This document shows positions 47,834 through 59,198 of a DNA stretch of 64,000 nucleotides, piece by piece. The notes under the pieces were generated by a model. That model worked only from the letters and a program-made list of their open reading frames with translations. It was not told where the DNA came from and made no database searches. The position numbers were made by a program, and so were the translations under genes. Position 1 is the first letter of the stretch; every line of letters starts with the position of its first letter. The stretch covers positions 8,408,880 to 8,472,879 of the forward strand of contig CATQJL010000112.1 in NCBI GenBank assembly GCA_958299035.1, read 5' to 3'. The DNA is from Cylicocyclus nassatus. Taxonomy: Eukaryota; Nematoda; Chromadorea; Rhabditida; Strongylidae.

Positions 47834-48976
47834 TTAATATCATCATTAATGATAGAATGAAGCTGCACAGCACCCCACATTCATTATGATAGCAAAGTCA
47901 GCATAGCCCTTAGAAAAAGCACCTAATTGCAAACGGATTCTCAAAGCATGAAAATGCATTGAAGTTTCTTCTCGTATGAGATGATTTCGTCATCCGATAG
48001 AAGCCGGAGAGAAATTCAAATTAGGCGAGAAGAGATGAGAAACTTCTTGAGTTTTTGCTATTTAGCTGAGAGCTTTGCAGCCGCTTTCCACCTTACTATA
48101 TTCGAAGAATCATCAACTCAGTGAGAGTTACCAGCAATTTCGAGTACAGCGTAATACAGAGCATTTCTAACCCTAGATATCAGTAACGAAAAGATCAACA
48201 GTGTGAAATTGTGTCCACAATGGATGGTGAGCATGAAAAAAATATATCGCAAACTTCGGCTTTCACTGGAGTATCATAGAGATTACAATTTTGGAAATCG
48301 GAACAAAACTTTTTGCTGATTTGCCATTTTTTGCTGAATTTGTCATTTCTGATATTCACCCACCGTATATTTTATGATGGAGAGACGTATGTTGATAATA
48401 ATCAAAAGCGAACGAAATGTGCTGAATAGAAATTTCCAAAGACAGACTTAATATTCCGTTCGCCAGTTATATTCATGTTACTGTGATTGAACGTCTCTAT
48501 ATCAAAGCGATCGCTCTTGCGAAATCTTCGGATATTTATTCAGGAAAAGAGACATACTATTTGTTACATAAAATTTCTTATGCTCATGTAAAAAAAACAA
48601 AATGGGGTAAGCCTGTCAAACTAGAACGTTCTTTCTTTTGAAAGAGTACTGTTGTCTTCAGAAAAACTAGTTCTTCAAAATATTGCTGAAAAATTCCAAT
48701 GAGCAGTTGACTATCACTGCTTTTGTAGAAATTTCCTTTAGTCATCGGCGCTGTAGAGCACAAATGAAGCACAAGAATAAAGTCATTTTCTATCTTCGCA
48801 CTTCTATTCACGTCACTTCAAACATTTTTTCATCCTTTCGTTTGCTAACAACTTGCATGCACATATCTCCCTTTGTCGCAAAGTCAGAAAACAAAAGATC
48901 GTAGTCTAAAAAAGAAAGAGAAAGAAAAACTGCTGATGTCATGAAGACGTAAGCGAGCGGCTGCAAATTCACATTA

Positions 48977-49447
48977 GGCCTAAGGCATACCTCGCGCGAT
49001 TTCGTCAAATCGCTACATCCACGCGACTTGGCAGTTTGCCAGATATTTACAGAACAATCGTATGCGGGTCCTAAGTGCATAGGCGCGTAGCTAGCGTGTT
49101 ATAGCAAAAGCCTCAAGTCTGGCCTATGCAAAGCGCGCTAACGACCAGTTACGAAGAGTCGCTACAGCGCCAGATCGCGCAGCGACTGGAATCGCGTGAA
49201 GTATGCCATAAGAGCCGGGCATACTCCACGCAATTTCAGTCGCGACGCGATTTGGCAATATTCCAACTGTCCATAACTCATTGTGAACACATTTAAAATG
49301 TGAAGAAGATAGGGCATATTATCAGTCCTAGTATGTCATACACACTATGCATGTGCGGTTTGCTAATGTTGGATCTAAAGACTTCTGGCGAATTGCCAAA
49401 TCGCGTTGCGACTGAAATCGCGTGAAGTATGCCCGGCCCTTTAGGCC
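48977..49447. mobile_element. PIF/Harbinger-type MITE (outer copy of a nested pair)
   Basis: It is flanked by TTA at 48974-48976 and 49448-49450. The left end GGCCTAAGGCATACC pairs with GTATGCC (49201-49207) continued by TAGGCC at 49442-49447, because a second MITE is inserted between these two parts of the right end. The interior contains the family CGCGATTT/AATCGCG blocks. Confidence 0.65.
49212..49440. mobile_element. PIF/Harbinger-type MITE inserted in the right end of another copy
   Basis: The ends GAGCCGGGCATACTCCAC and, on the right, TATGCCCGGCCCT form a TIR with GCGATTT/AATCGCG subterminal sequence. TAA precedes (49209-49211) and TTA follows (49441-49443). Non-coding, 229 bp. Confidence 0.65.
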
Positions 49448-49872
49448 TTAAACAAAACTTCTTCTAATCCGGTAGAGCATCAAGTTTTATTTTGAACTCA
49501 AAACTGTAAAATTTTCTTTGATTGTTTAGATTTCAAGTAGCTAATTTGGAGATCTGACCACCTACGATTTTTGAGCAAATTTACGCATTTACTCTCAACA
49601 ACATTTACAGAAAGATTAGTGAATTATATCAGAATGTAAAAGTACAAAAAATCAGATATAGGGGGAAAGAAACGTGAGTACATTCTCAAAAGAAAGAAAA
49701 GCTATTTCTCAATTGTGTAATTTCCTCAATACTCATTGTTCAATAGATATTTTATTATGTTTTCTTTAGTATAAGGAACTTTTTGAGAGTTTGTTTAGAA
49801 ATATCTAGAATCTTATTCTCGTAGTCTTATTTAGTACAAGATACCTCTTGAGAGTTTGTTTAAAAGTTTTAA

Positions 49873-50027
49873 AGGCTGCTGCTTGACGAAGGCGCAATGG
49901 CGATATTAGTTGAGCGTGCGCGAACGCGACGCGCGCGTATCCTCACCGTTGTAGATTCCGCACCTCATGCGCTCTGCGGCTAAAACCCGCGCGCCGAAGA
50001 TATTGCCCCTTCGTCATGCAACAGCCT
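49873..50027. mobile_element. short CpG-rich MITE
   Basis: AGGCTGCTGCTTGACGAAGG at the left and, on the reverse strand of the right, AGGCTGTTGCATGACGAAGG form the TIR. The centre is strikingly CpG-rich (GCGCGAACGCGACGCGCGCG). No clear TSD. Confidence 0.55.
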
Positions 50028-50341
50028 AAAAAATTTTATTCTTCTCACAGTCAGACCTATTAATTTCACTGTTGTTCAAAAGCATAGGTGCGATAGGGGG
50101 AGCCGGGCTCTCTCCAGGTGAAGGGGGTGTCGGCTGTTCCCGACCTTCTAGGAAGGGAATATGTGAGTCTAGGGAGGGGGGGGGGGGGGAGAGGAAGAAA
50201 GAAAAGGTAAAAAAGCGTGGTGTGAAGAGCTCTAATTTGTACCTTATTTAGGCACTAATTGAAAAAAATGAAAAAATTTTAAAAAATTAAAAAATTTAAA
50301 AAAATTGACTTTATGGAGATCTGTGCTCCTGTTTCATTGCA

Positions 50342-50725
50342 TCAACAAAAAACGAAAGCAATAAGGTTTATCTTAAAAGATGTACAAGTTAGGAATAACT
50401 TCATTTCCTGCACATCATCATCAACAATATCACTATCGCTAACGTCAGAGACAACAAGTTTGCTGCCTGAAAAATCTTCTTCTTCCTCCAAAAGGTCATC
50501 GGAGTAGTAGTAGAATTGCGTGCAAAAGCGTTCTGAGTCGAAAATGGATCTAAACCTTTCTTCTTCTTCTAAGCGCTTTTGTGATTTTTTTCCTGGCCCT
50601 CTGGTAGCACCAGGATAGTCAGCAGGTAGGTGACCAGTTTCTTCATACCATCTTTTAGGATATTTTAAAAAGTCATACGGTAACAGCCTGTCTGGACCAC
50701 TTATACCAATCCTTATAATGAAGTT
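50342..50725 (-). pseudogene. probable continuation of the hAT transposase-like protein
   Basis: This 128-codon minus-strand frame has no ATG at its start and opens just after a TAA 16 nt beyond the previous segment. It reads IIRIGISGPDRLLPYDF, then KYPKRWYEETGH, then a lysine-rich and an acidic stretch (LEEEERF..., DLLEEEEDF). In some hAT-derived proteins a GP-containing segment follows the dimerisation domain, which fits. The gap between the frames could be an intron or a frameshift; no good splice pair keeps frame by eye. Confidence 0.45.
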
Positions 50726-50741
50726 TTAGATAACAATATGT

Positions 50742-51092
50742 TTAGTAGAAGGTTACAAGCCTTAAGTGATTGCTTAGATGCTCCATCGCTGTACGACTTC
50801 TGCGTTGTGTTCTGATAACAGAGTATATAGAAAATTTCTTTTCCACCTCTGCCGTGCTAGTCGGAATGGAAACTAGCTTTGCTAGTAAGTCCATCAGATT
50901 CTTGCGGTAAGTAATGGGAAAAGAGCCAGATCGCATATGCTTTCGCAACACGGGAAGGAAGTGCATACTTTTTTGGGCCTTGTCGAACTCTGGCTTCACC
51001 TCCTCTGGAATACGTCCTGTTAGCTGATGAGAAAGCTGCTCAACTTCTTCCTTAACAGCATCTGCGGAATAGCCGAAAAAAGTAGATACCAT
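50742..51092 (-). pseudogene. hAT transposase C-terminal dimerisation region (fragment)
   Basis: The 116-codon minus-strand frame contains LVSIPTSTAEVEKKFS, then RTQRRSRTAMEHLSNHLRL. This is the hATC dimerisation motif of hAT transposases, where the usual form is IP-x-S-x-AE/SE-R-x-FS followed by R-N-R-L. Upstream there are stops in frame and no catalytic core or BED finger, so this is a decayed or heavily spliced copy. The same strand continues at 50342-50725 with a plausible C-terminal segment. Confidence 0.75.
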
Positions 51093-51219
51093 GCTGCGCG
51101 TTGGTTTTTTTCAATATCATAGGTCATAATGTCACAAGGCGAATAACTTCCAAAAGCATAAAGCACAGAGTTGGGTTCGCACTCCATTCGGGATCTAAGA
51201 GCAGTAGCTATGCTTTATA

Positions 51220-51504
51220 CTAACCCTTCCTTTTGTTCATATCCATGTTTGTGAATTTAGCAGCCTTGAAATCTTTAGCAGCCTGAAGATCAGCAATGGA
51301 CTTCTTAGACATTTCCTCATTGAAACTAGGCAATCTGCTTGGATTCCTTATGTAGATCAGAGAGTTTCGCTCAATTGTCAACTCTGTATCAATCGACAAC
51401 ATTATCGTCGGCGTAAGATTCTCCTTCTGCCTCGCTGTTGAACTGGAACACATGCGAGTCATCTGCGATTTTGTAAAGTATTCTGCCTGCCGTTTCCTCT
51501 TCAA
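51220..51504 (-). other. open frame upstream of the hAT remnant, unclassified
   Basis: A 94-codon minus-strand frame (start MKRKRQAEYFTKSQM) with a polar C-terminal half (MSKKSIADLQAAKDFKAAKF), ending at a GTTAGT that could be a donor. It might be a more N-terminal part of the same transposase-like gene, but no domain is recognisable. Confidence 0.2.
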
Positions 51505-51924
51505 ACTGCCAACCTTTCCAAAACATTGAGGGATATTTCAATAACATGTTATTCTTCTGAATGTCTTAAAGTTTTTTATTCATTGAAACCAACCATTCTC
51601 TACAAATTAGGTAAGGTGAGTCTAGAGCGTTTTCACAAAAGTGACCTTCTTCAGCACTAGGTTTACAGAGTACAGATTCCAGAAATGGGCGGGTTTTCGT
51701 GTGAAGGTGTGGAAATTCACCAATCTCCCATAGTTTTTTGAGTGTGTGCTAATAATGATGGCATAACTGTTAATCAAGAGCGCATTATTTACCAAAAAAA
51801 CGTAAACATATAACAACGATAAGTACGCTTAAATAGATGCCTTCGCTCACGTTCCCGTTAGTGCCGATAACGATGTCAATCCACAGCACATTTTTTACTA
51901 TTAACTTGCTCCACCTCGCTCTTA

Positions 51925-52632
51925 TTAGGTCATCTCGAAAGTTTTTGCGCACGATTTTCAAAACTTCATAACTTCTTATTTTTCCAACCGTGACTGCTTT
52001 CAACTTTATGTGAAAGGGTAAGTCATGCTCTTTGTAATGACATCTCAGCTGCTTAGTAATGGTCATTTGTTGCATGGATAGAGCGATAGAAGAAAAATGG
52101 TCAAAAATTGAATTTTCTGCATAGGGTCATAAAAAATCGGGGACTTGCAACAAAAATCGGAGCAGTCAGTATTGTAGGTTCTTTCACCAGCTCTGTCTAA
52201 CAGTGCAGAGTTTGCGACGATTGAGCGTTTCTATGGAAAGTTGTGGTTTCCTTGAAAAATGCCAAAATAAACCAAATTAGACCTTTTGTATTGCTTGCTC
52301 GAAAATCATAACTTTTCATAGAGAACCTCAATCAGTGCAAACTTTGCACTGTTAGAAAGAGCTGGTGAAGGAACTTACAATACTGACCGCTCCGATTTTT
52401 GTTGCAAGTCTCCGATTTTTCATGATCCTACACAGAAAATTCGAATTTTGATCAATTTTCTTCTATCGCTCTTATCTATGCAACAGATGAGCATTAGTAA
52501 GCAGATAAAATGTCATTATAAAAAAACATGACTTACTATTTCATACGAAAATAGAAGCAGTCAAATCGGTTGAAAAAATTAGAAGTTATGAATTTTTGAA
52601 AATCGTGCGCAAAAACTTTCGGGACGACATGT
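51925..52632. mobile_element. palindromic mariner-like element (about 708 bp)
   Basis: The left end TTAGGTCATCTCGAAAG is preceded by TA. The right end is recognisable as CTTTCGGGACGAC but its last bases are degraded. Arms run about 51925-52254 and 52299-52632 around a short loop. The arms share AGCTCT...CTAACAGTGCA. Internal sequence near 52300-52340 recurs at 40107-40145. Confidence 0.75.
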
Positions 52633-55079
52633 ACAATGTGTTGGCTTTTATGGGTCACCGGAGCAAATGATTTCTAGAGCCGGGAAGCAAAGAAGCCCTA
52701 ACATGCTGTATACCATTCGAAAGCTGAGATCATGGAGAATCGATGTAGACCGTCGACTTTTTTCTAGGTCTTCCGTGCCGCGAGATATGAGGGATTTTAT
52801 GTGCGTCAAAAATTAACTGATTTTGTGTCCTCACTTTCTGCTTTCCAAATGAATGCTACGAGGATAAATAAATAATATAAATAAACACATATACCGTTTC
52901 TTTTGTAAGTTTATAAGTGTACTTTTTGTTTGAGGTACTTAGCCTGCAAAACCTTTTAATAACGATTTTTATCATATTCTCAGAGTACAATACCAATCTC
53001 AGCCCAGGTGAAGGGGGTCATCGGGAGTTTGGCCTCAGAGTGAAGGGGGTAGGATCCATCACTCCCCCTATCGCAACTATGTTCAAAAGAGACTACACGA
53101 ATTTCATTGGAAGAAATTTTCGGAGAGCGATATTTTTCAAAAACAAACAACTCTAGCATTACCATTTCTTCAATCTGTTACGAAAAGTTGGCACACAGCC
53201 AGATAAATTCATTAGCGCACTGTTCACAAAACAGTCAATGTCTAATGACCGAGCAGTATTGATGCGCATAGCTAATTTACTTGATTAAAATCAGCAGTTT
53301 CTGAATGAACCTGCATCTCAAAAAATATAGGAAAAAGTCGGTTCGTTGGGAATCTAATCAAAACGATGCGTGCAGCAAATTTCAGTGCGTGTTCGTTATG
53401 CTGAGTTTTTTGAGCTAAGTTGTCGACGAACTCTCTTTCAAAGAACAAATCCAATTTGGAACGGTTGGGTTGTTCGGAAACAAATTTTTAGCAACGAAAG
53501 TGTAAACTATATTTAGGTATATCGAAGGTGTAGCGAGAACAGCGTCTGGGATGCAAGAACGGACTGGAAAATAAAGTTTTGGACAAAATTTTATTGAATT
53601 TATTTTGAGCTACAAAATGAAGCTAGTAGAATGGAAATTCACATTCTGTAGAGTAGAAATCAAAAGTTTGTTTAATCGATTTACAATTGCAGCAATAACA
53701 TCAAAATTGAATGTTTGTTAATACTGCACATCCTTTTTCGATTGCAGCCAGAAAAAAGAAAACCCTTTTGAAGAAGAAAACCCTTGAAAAAAATCTTTTC
53801 AGAATTTCTGGTCAAAATATTGATGAGCAAGTATATCGAGTATTTCCCTTATAAAAAATGCAATTTTATCAATCCTTCCCAAAAGCAAATAAATCACCGA
53901 ATAAAGGGCGCAAAGTGCGTCAGTGTTGCCCATCTTATTATTCTTATTGCTTTTTCTTCCTTTCACATGGGCATTTAGCTGTCATAAATGTGTGCATTCG
54001 TGAATTGGATGTGCATAGTTTATGTACATTGGCATCAAAAACGCATAAATTTTCTGTTGTGCCTAAGATGTGTCTATAGGAACCAATATGCATGCATAGC
54101 AAATCATATTGCGAAAAGAAAAAAAAGGAGACGAAGCAGAAGAAAGGGAGGTGGTACATAGGCGGTTTATCGCACGCACGGACTGGAAGCTGCTGCTTTC
54201 GGCCAAGATAGTTCGTGCATGAGAAAGACAGCAGACAGTAAGAGGGGTGAGAGAGCACTGGATCAGCGAGACCCGACAGCGTCCGTGGTCCTTGCGTGCG
54301 GTGAATTGCCTATACATTATCATTCAGGGCTTGAAAATGGTATCTACAAAATTTCAAATTCAATATAAAAGCTGTGCCTATAAACCGGAGCAAAGGCAAG
54401 ACTTCAAGGCACTTCTCGCTTATCTACCGTATTCTACAGTGATCTTGCGTGCCAAGATCGACATAGCAGAACTACTTAGTTTATGTACAAGCATCGGTAA
54501 ATGTTTTACGTTGCGTAAAATTACAGTAGCACGCTATGTACATGAATCTTAGCAAAAAGGCCGTATATCCATGCAATCTGTCCAGTTTTAGCACCCCTTT
54601 TGAAAAATTTGTTTTAAGCTTTTTTAGCAGTCAACTTCAAGAATAGCCTTCAAAGCCATACTAGAAACGCTGAATTCTTGGCAAACCTCATATTTTAATA
54701 TATTATCTTGAAATATAAAGTTCCATTTTCGATCCAATAACATCTGAGAGACCGTCATAGTTCGCCGAAAAGAAGCCCAGAAGCGCCCAAAAAAGACCAA
54801 AAGTGCCAGGAAGAGCCGAAACGCTCCTGCAAGTTTTGATAGAATCCTAAAATTATTTTGATGTACAGACGACAGAAAATGAAACAAAATGACTTGATTG
54901 CCAAATCAACCTACATGCCTTAGCCCCAAAATTTGCTCGCAAAAAGCAGTGTTCGGCTCTTTGGACTTTTTGGGCTTTTTTGAAAGAAGTATGACGGTAT
55001 CTGAGTCAGAATAAATGAACAAGAGGAGCTAAGGCGTTTCGACCTTTCTCTTGATGCACTGAGTTTCTATCATCTATCT
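52633..55079. other. no gene seen; fragment shared with 50085-50145
   Basis: The segment 53005-53092 shares CAGGTGAAGGGGGT and, inverted, GCGATAGGGGGAG with 50088-50144, an unclassified short repeat. The 101-codon frame at 54247-54552 has no recognisable domain. Confidence 0.45.
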
Positions 55080-55336
55080 TCGAGCTATTTGTAACTCAAT
55101 ATGATTTTGCACACTAGGCGTGGCAATCGAACATCCTTGCTAGTAACTTCTCACTAATACCTTTTCTTGACTAGCAAACTTTATTAATGTGTACTACTAT
55201 GTAACTAATAGTCCAATCAAATCAAAAGGGACAAGTAAACAAGATGAACTCACTAAAAATGAGCAGGTTCTAATATTACAGCCGTCAAGTAGCGCGCATG
55301 GTGTGCAATATGCACATTAAGTTACAAGCGACTCGA
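55080..55336. mobile_element. TCGA-ended MITE, copy 2
   Basis: The left end TCGAGCTATTTGTAACTC and the right end, whose reverse strand starts TCGAGTCGCTTGTAAC, match copy 1 at 2717-2976. The internal part shares GATTTTGCACAC and AATGAGCAGGTTCTAAT-like blocks with copy 3. Non-coding. Confidence 0.7.
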
Positions 55337-55488
55337 CATATTAGGTCTCCGAAAAAGTGATTTTTTGAAGCTAAAAACAGATTAGGAAGATCTAAAAACA
55401 TTATTGTGCAGTCCGAGATTTGCTTCATTTACGTCATATTAAACCCTTTCCGAATCAATGATATTTCAAAATTAGCAGAACAGAACTG

Positions 55489-55663
55489 ATGGATGAAAAA
55501 TTTTTGCAATTATCAAAAAAAATCCATACAGGATTGTGGCTGGAAAATGTACCTATAAGAAAGAAAGAAAAGCTGCGTCGAATGCATTTTGAAACTATTC
55601 AGGTCTTTATTGTGAAGTTTACAATCGCTCGAAAAAACCGACAAAACTATCGGGACAACCTAA
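55489..55663. mobile_element. solo end of a mariner-like element
   Basis: The right terminus on the reverse strand reads TTAGGTTGTCCCGATAG, followed outside by TA, the same consensus as at 33871, 46170 and 51925. No left partner was seen. Confidence 0.45.
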
Positions 55664-56404
55664 TATTTCATGTCATTTTGTAGAATATGATAAGCAGAAC
55701 AGCAGACAAATTCTAATATTGATTATGGTAAAACGCCCTGTTCTCTTCAAAATATCGAAGTTGTCAAAAGGACAACTGTAAGGAAGCTCTAGAGGATCCA
55801 AAGATGAACAAAGGACAGCTTCCAATTGTCATGTGTCGACTAGCTCGGAATGTATGAGGAATATGATGCGACATCGTCATCACATATGGATCCGCGGAAT
55901 TTCGCACGGATATCGCATTTGTTTGAGCTGCATGGAAGGAAGTCATGTGGAACGGAACAAAAGCTCTTAACACATTCACGACTAGCCGCTTTTCGATTCC
56001 TGCCTTTTTGAACCAGAGCGTTCTCCAACGTAAAAATTCTGACATCCAGTTTTGTGAGGATTTCAAGAAACTGTATTGGAAAGTTTACCAAGGGCTGATC
56101 ATTGAAGCAGAAGTTATCATAAACGCTGATGTCAAACACGATAGTAACTGTAGAACTACTGGAGAAACAGTAAGGATCGGAATTATTGTTTTCTTAATGA
56201 GCACCTTAAGAATGCTATATGAAACTTGAGTGCTCTACACAATGAACGCAAATACTCAAAAATCGTACATAAATCATACTCTTGAGCCTTACGAAAAATT
56301 CAGTTTCTGTACTCAGACAAGCGAAAATAAGATTTACAGTGAAGCCATGTATAAGGAATGATTTCAAATGCTTTTTCTTTCATGCTATCTTTTTGCGCGA
56401 ATCC

Positions 56405-56745
56405 TATAGAATCGAACCCGTAATTTTCATTCACTCTTTTCCAAAATGCGAGACCACTCACTATCCTCTGCGGTACGGATGACTTGTTCGACAAAGTACT
56501 CCGATTGTTGATGAGGCAACATCGTATGAGACACCACATTCAAAACCTATGGAAGTAACAGGTCAAAGTTGGCATTTTATGGATCTTGCAGCGTTTTGCA
56601 AAAAGTTCTGGAAGTTCCCGTTTCAAACTTTGTAATAGTATACGAAATCTATCTCAAGGTCTGCACTTTTGTAATAGTAAACAAAATCCTGCGGAACCGC
56701 TGCATTTCTCGCTTGTCTTAAGGAATTTCCTATGAATTGTTTGAG
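56405..56745. mobile_element. GGAAGTTCC-rich repeat, partial copy 3
   Basis: It begins at the tRNA-like segment (minus strand GGGTTCGATTC, CCGCAGAGGATAGTG) and runs through ACCACATTCAAAACC and AAAATCCTGCGGAACCGCTG to GAATTGTTTGAG, the family's right end. The left third is missing. Its A box is closer to a real tRNA than those of the other copies. Confidence 0.5.
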
Positions 56746-58697
56746 AAGAGAGTTTTTAGCTGAAAGAGCCGAAAAAATAGCATCTCTAAGATTTTAAGTC
56801 GAGAAAGTTGCTTGCTGTCAGAAATATCTGTAGCATGAGTTTCAGAGAAAATTTTCTTTGGTCTGATTCAAATACAGCTGCGAATTGATTCCAATATTTT
56901 GGCTCATATTCTTTTTCTCTGATATCTGTCGGCAATCTTATCCTATAGTACTTTTATTTACCAAGTTTTTGATATCGAAACAAAATTGATATCCGAAATA
57001 AATTCACAATTTGAATTGAGAGAGTACACGAACTTCAAAAGAGTAGCGGAAATTTTAGTCATACGGCTGGCTGTGACAAAACAAATTGCTTTTCTAGTCA
57101 ACAAATGATATTTAAGAAGTGTAGCCTCCATTTTCCCCTCTATAGTTATTTCGAGATTGCTTATGCAAAAATTACAAGGATATAAAATAAAAAATACATA
57201 ATAATACATATAATATAAAAAATACATAATAATACATGATGAGCAGCAAAGATCCACCTTCATGAACTTCATTCTTAACCGTTCATTCGAGACATCCAAT
57301 AAACTGAGCACAGATGTTCATCGAGGATTTGTAAACATTAGAGCAGATGTTAGAAATTAATCTAGTAAGACATGATAGAAGCATCAAGAATCTTGTTCTG
57401 TGGATATGTGGGTTGTTTACAAAACCAACTAGCAAATGGAAATTTTTTGCAGAGAGGTATAGCGCAGAACCAAACTTTGATACTAGCCTCATCTTTGCTC
57501 ATTATTCATGGTAATAGGATGCTGTGACGCACTGACAGCAATCATATTACAGTCCTATGAACTGGTGAGAAACATCATTAGCAGAAATGGTACTACGATT
57601 CATTTCCGAAAGGAAATCGAATGCATATTAACTTGTAGCTAAAATGCTCTCGTATCATAAGTAGCAACATTCAGTATGAGGCAAATGTTAAGTTGAAAAT
57701 AATTTCTGGAACTGTTAAAGACCAGCCAATTGATCAGCAGATTGCAAACACATGCTGAACAAGCCCTTATATACCCGAGGTACAACACGGACATGCTAGT
57801 ACAAGATTAACTTGTTTAAAAACGATTAGGCATGAGCGCGGAATTTAAAAAACCAAATTTCTGTTTTCTGTGATAAACAATTAGTCAAACCATCAGGGAC
57901 CATCACAAGTGAGCGATACGGCTCTTATATATACAGTGTACAGCAAATACTGAACACAAATCTGATTTTGAAAAGGGAAGTGAGCCCAGCTGAACAGTGT
58001 ACTTGGTTCGAGGTGACCTCTCCATTACATTGAAACCGGAGTAAAAATCTTAAAAATGTCATCAGTACTATCTAAGACAAGGTTCCTTAGTTCGGAGATT
58101 GAGTATATACGTTGTATTGAGAAATTCCTACAGTTTTCATATTTGTACAAAAACTTATAGACTTCGCGTTGGGATCATCGTTTTCGTAGGCAAAATCAAA
58201 GGACTTGCAGATTTGATGATTTTCTCGCTTGTATTCAGAACACTGGAACAGCTTTTTTCATTGTGACAAGATCGAGCTTCCTTAAAAAATGATTTCTACA
58301 AGAGTATCTGGGTTTAGCAGCACTCTTCAGATAAAAGTTGAAGGACGACAACTGAACAAAAGCATTCGTCCAAGCATTCTATCATATTGCAAAACGTACG
58401 TATATGTAGAGTGTTATCGAAGAAGAACATCATCACATTCAATAAGTATGTCCATTTCAAATGTTCACTACACCACTTGATAGTAAATAATTATTTGAAC
58501 TTTCATCAAGTTATAGTGCAACGCTATTTCTCCCACATTATATACTCAAATGTATATTCCCCCTACTTTAGGAGATATTTGTGAGGATGTTTAACAAAGG
58601 TGGGATAACATTCCAAAATCAAGAATTTAGTAAAACTTATGAATTTTTTTTGCTTTAAATGAGTCTCACAAGTACGAATTAGTTTATTTGTTTTTCC
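56746..58697. other. no gene seen
   Basis: AT-rich, with the small tandem repeat at 57190. The 117-codon frame at 56958-57311 crosses low-complexity Y/M/I-rich sequence. Confidence 0.5.
57190..57237 (+). repeat. two-copy AT-rich tandem repeat
   Basis: AAAAATACATAATAATACAT is present twice, separated by a few bases. Confidence 0.7.
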
Positions 58698-59198
58698 TCG
58701 AGCCAATTGTAACTTAATGTGGAGATTGCACACTGTGCGCGACTAGCGACGGCACCCTTACCCTTACTAGTAACTTACTTTTCAGTAAAACATTTTCTAG
58801 CCTAAAAAATTGTACAGACTTGTTTTCCTGACTAACATATAATATATATCCATTAAAATCAAAAGAGACAAGAAAACTGGAATTTACTGCAAATGAGCAG
58901 TTTCTAATTTTGCGGTTTGTCCGTTAGCGCACATGATGTGCACTACACTTATTGAGCTCTGCGCATACTTCACGCGATTTCAGTCGCAACGCGATTTGGC
59001 AATGTTTCCAACTGCCCATAATTCCCGTAAGCATATTTCAAAAGTACAGATGATAGGGCATTTCATCAATCTACGCAATACACATTATGCATGTGCAAGT
59101 TGCTAGTGTCGGATCTGAAGACTTCCGGCAAATTGCCAAAGCGCGTCGCGACTAAAATCGCGTGAACTTCCCGGCTCTTTGAGTAACGGATGACTCGA
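58698..59198. mobile_element. TCGA-ended MITE, copy 3, split by a nested Harbinger-type MITE
   Basis: The left end (TCGAGCCAATTGTAAC) and right end (ATGACTCGA) belong to the family at 2717 and 55080. The copy is about 240 bp longer because a second MITE sits inside it at about 58954-59177. Removing the insert restores a family-like right end. Confidence 0.65.
58954..59177. mobile_element. PIF/Harbinger-type MITE nested in a TCGA-ended MITE
   Basis: The ends carry CATACTTCACGCGATTTC on the left and its complement near ATCGCGTGAAC on the right, the same terminal block as the elements at 3163 and 49212. The flanking TT(A/T) triplets are degraded, so the boundaries are approximate. Confidence 0.6.

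Noticed and set aside
56958..57311. 117-codon minus-strand frame
   Set aside because: Crosses the ATACATAAT repeat and is Y/M/I-rich low complexity.
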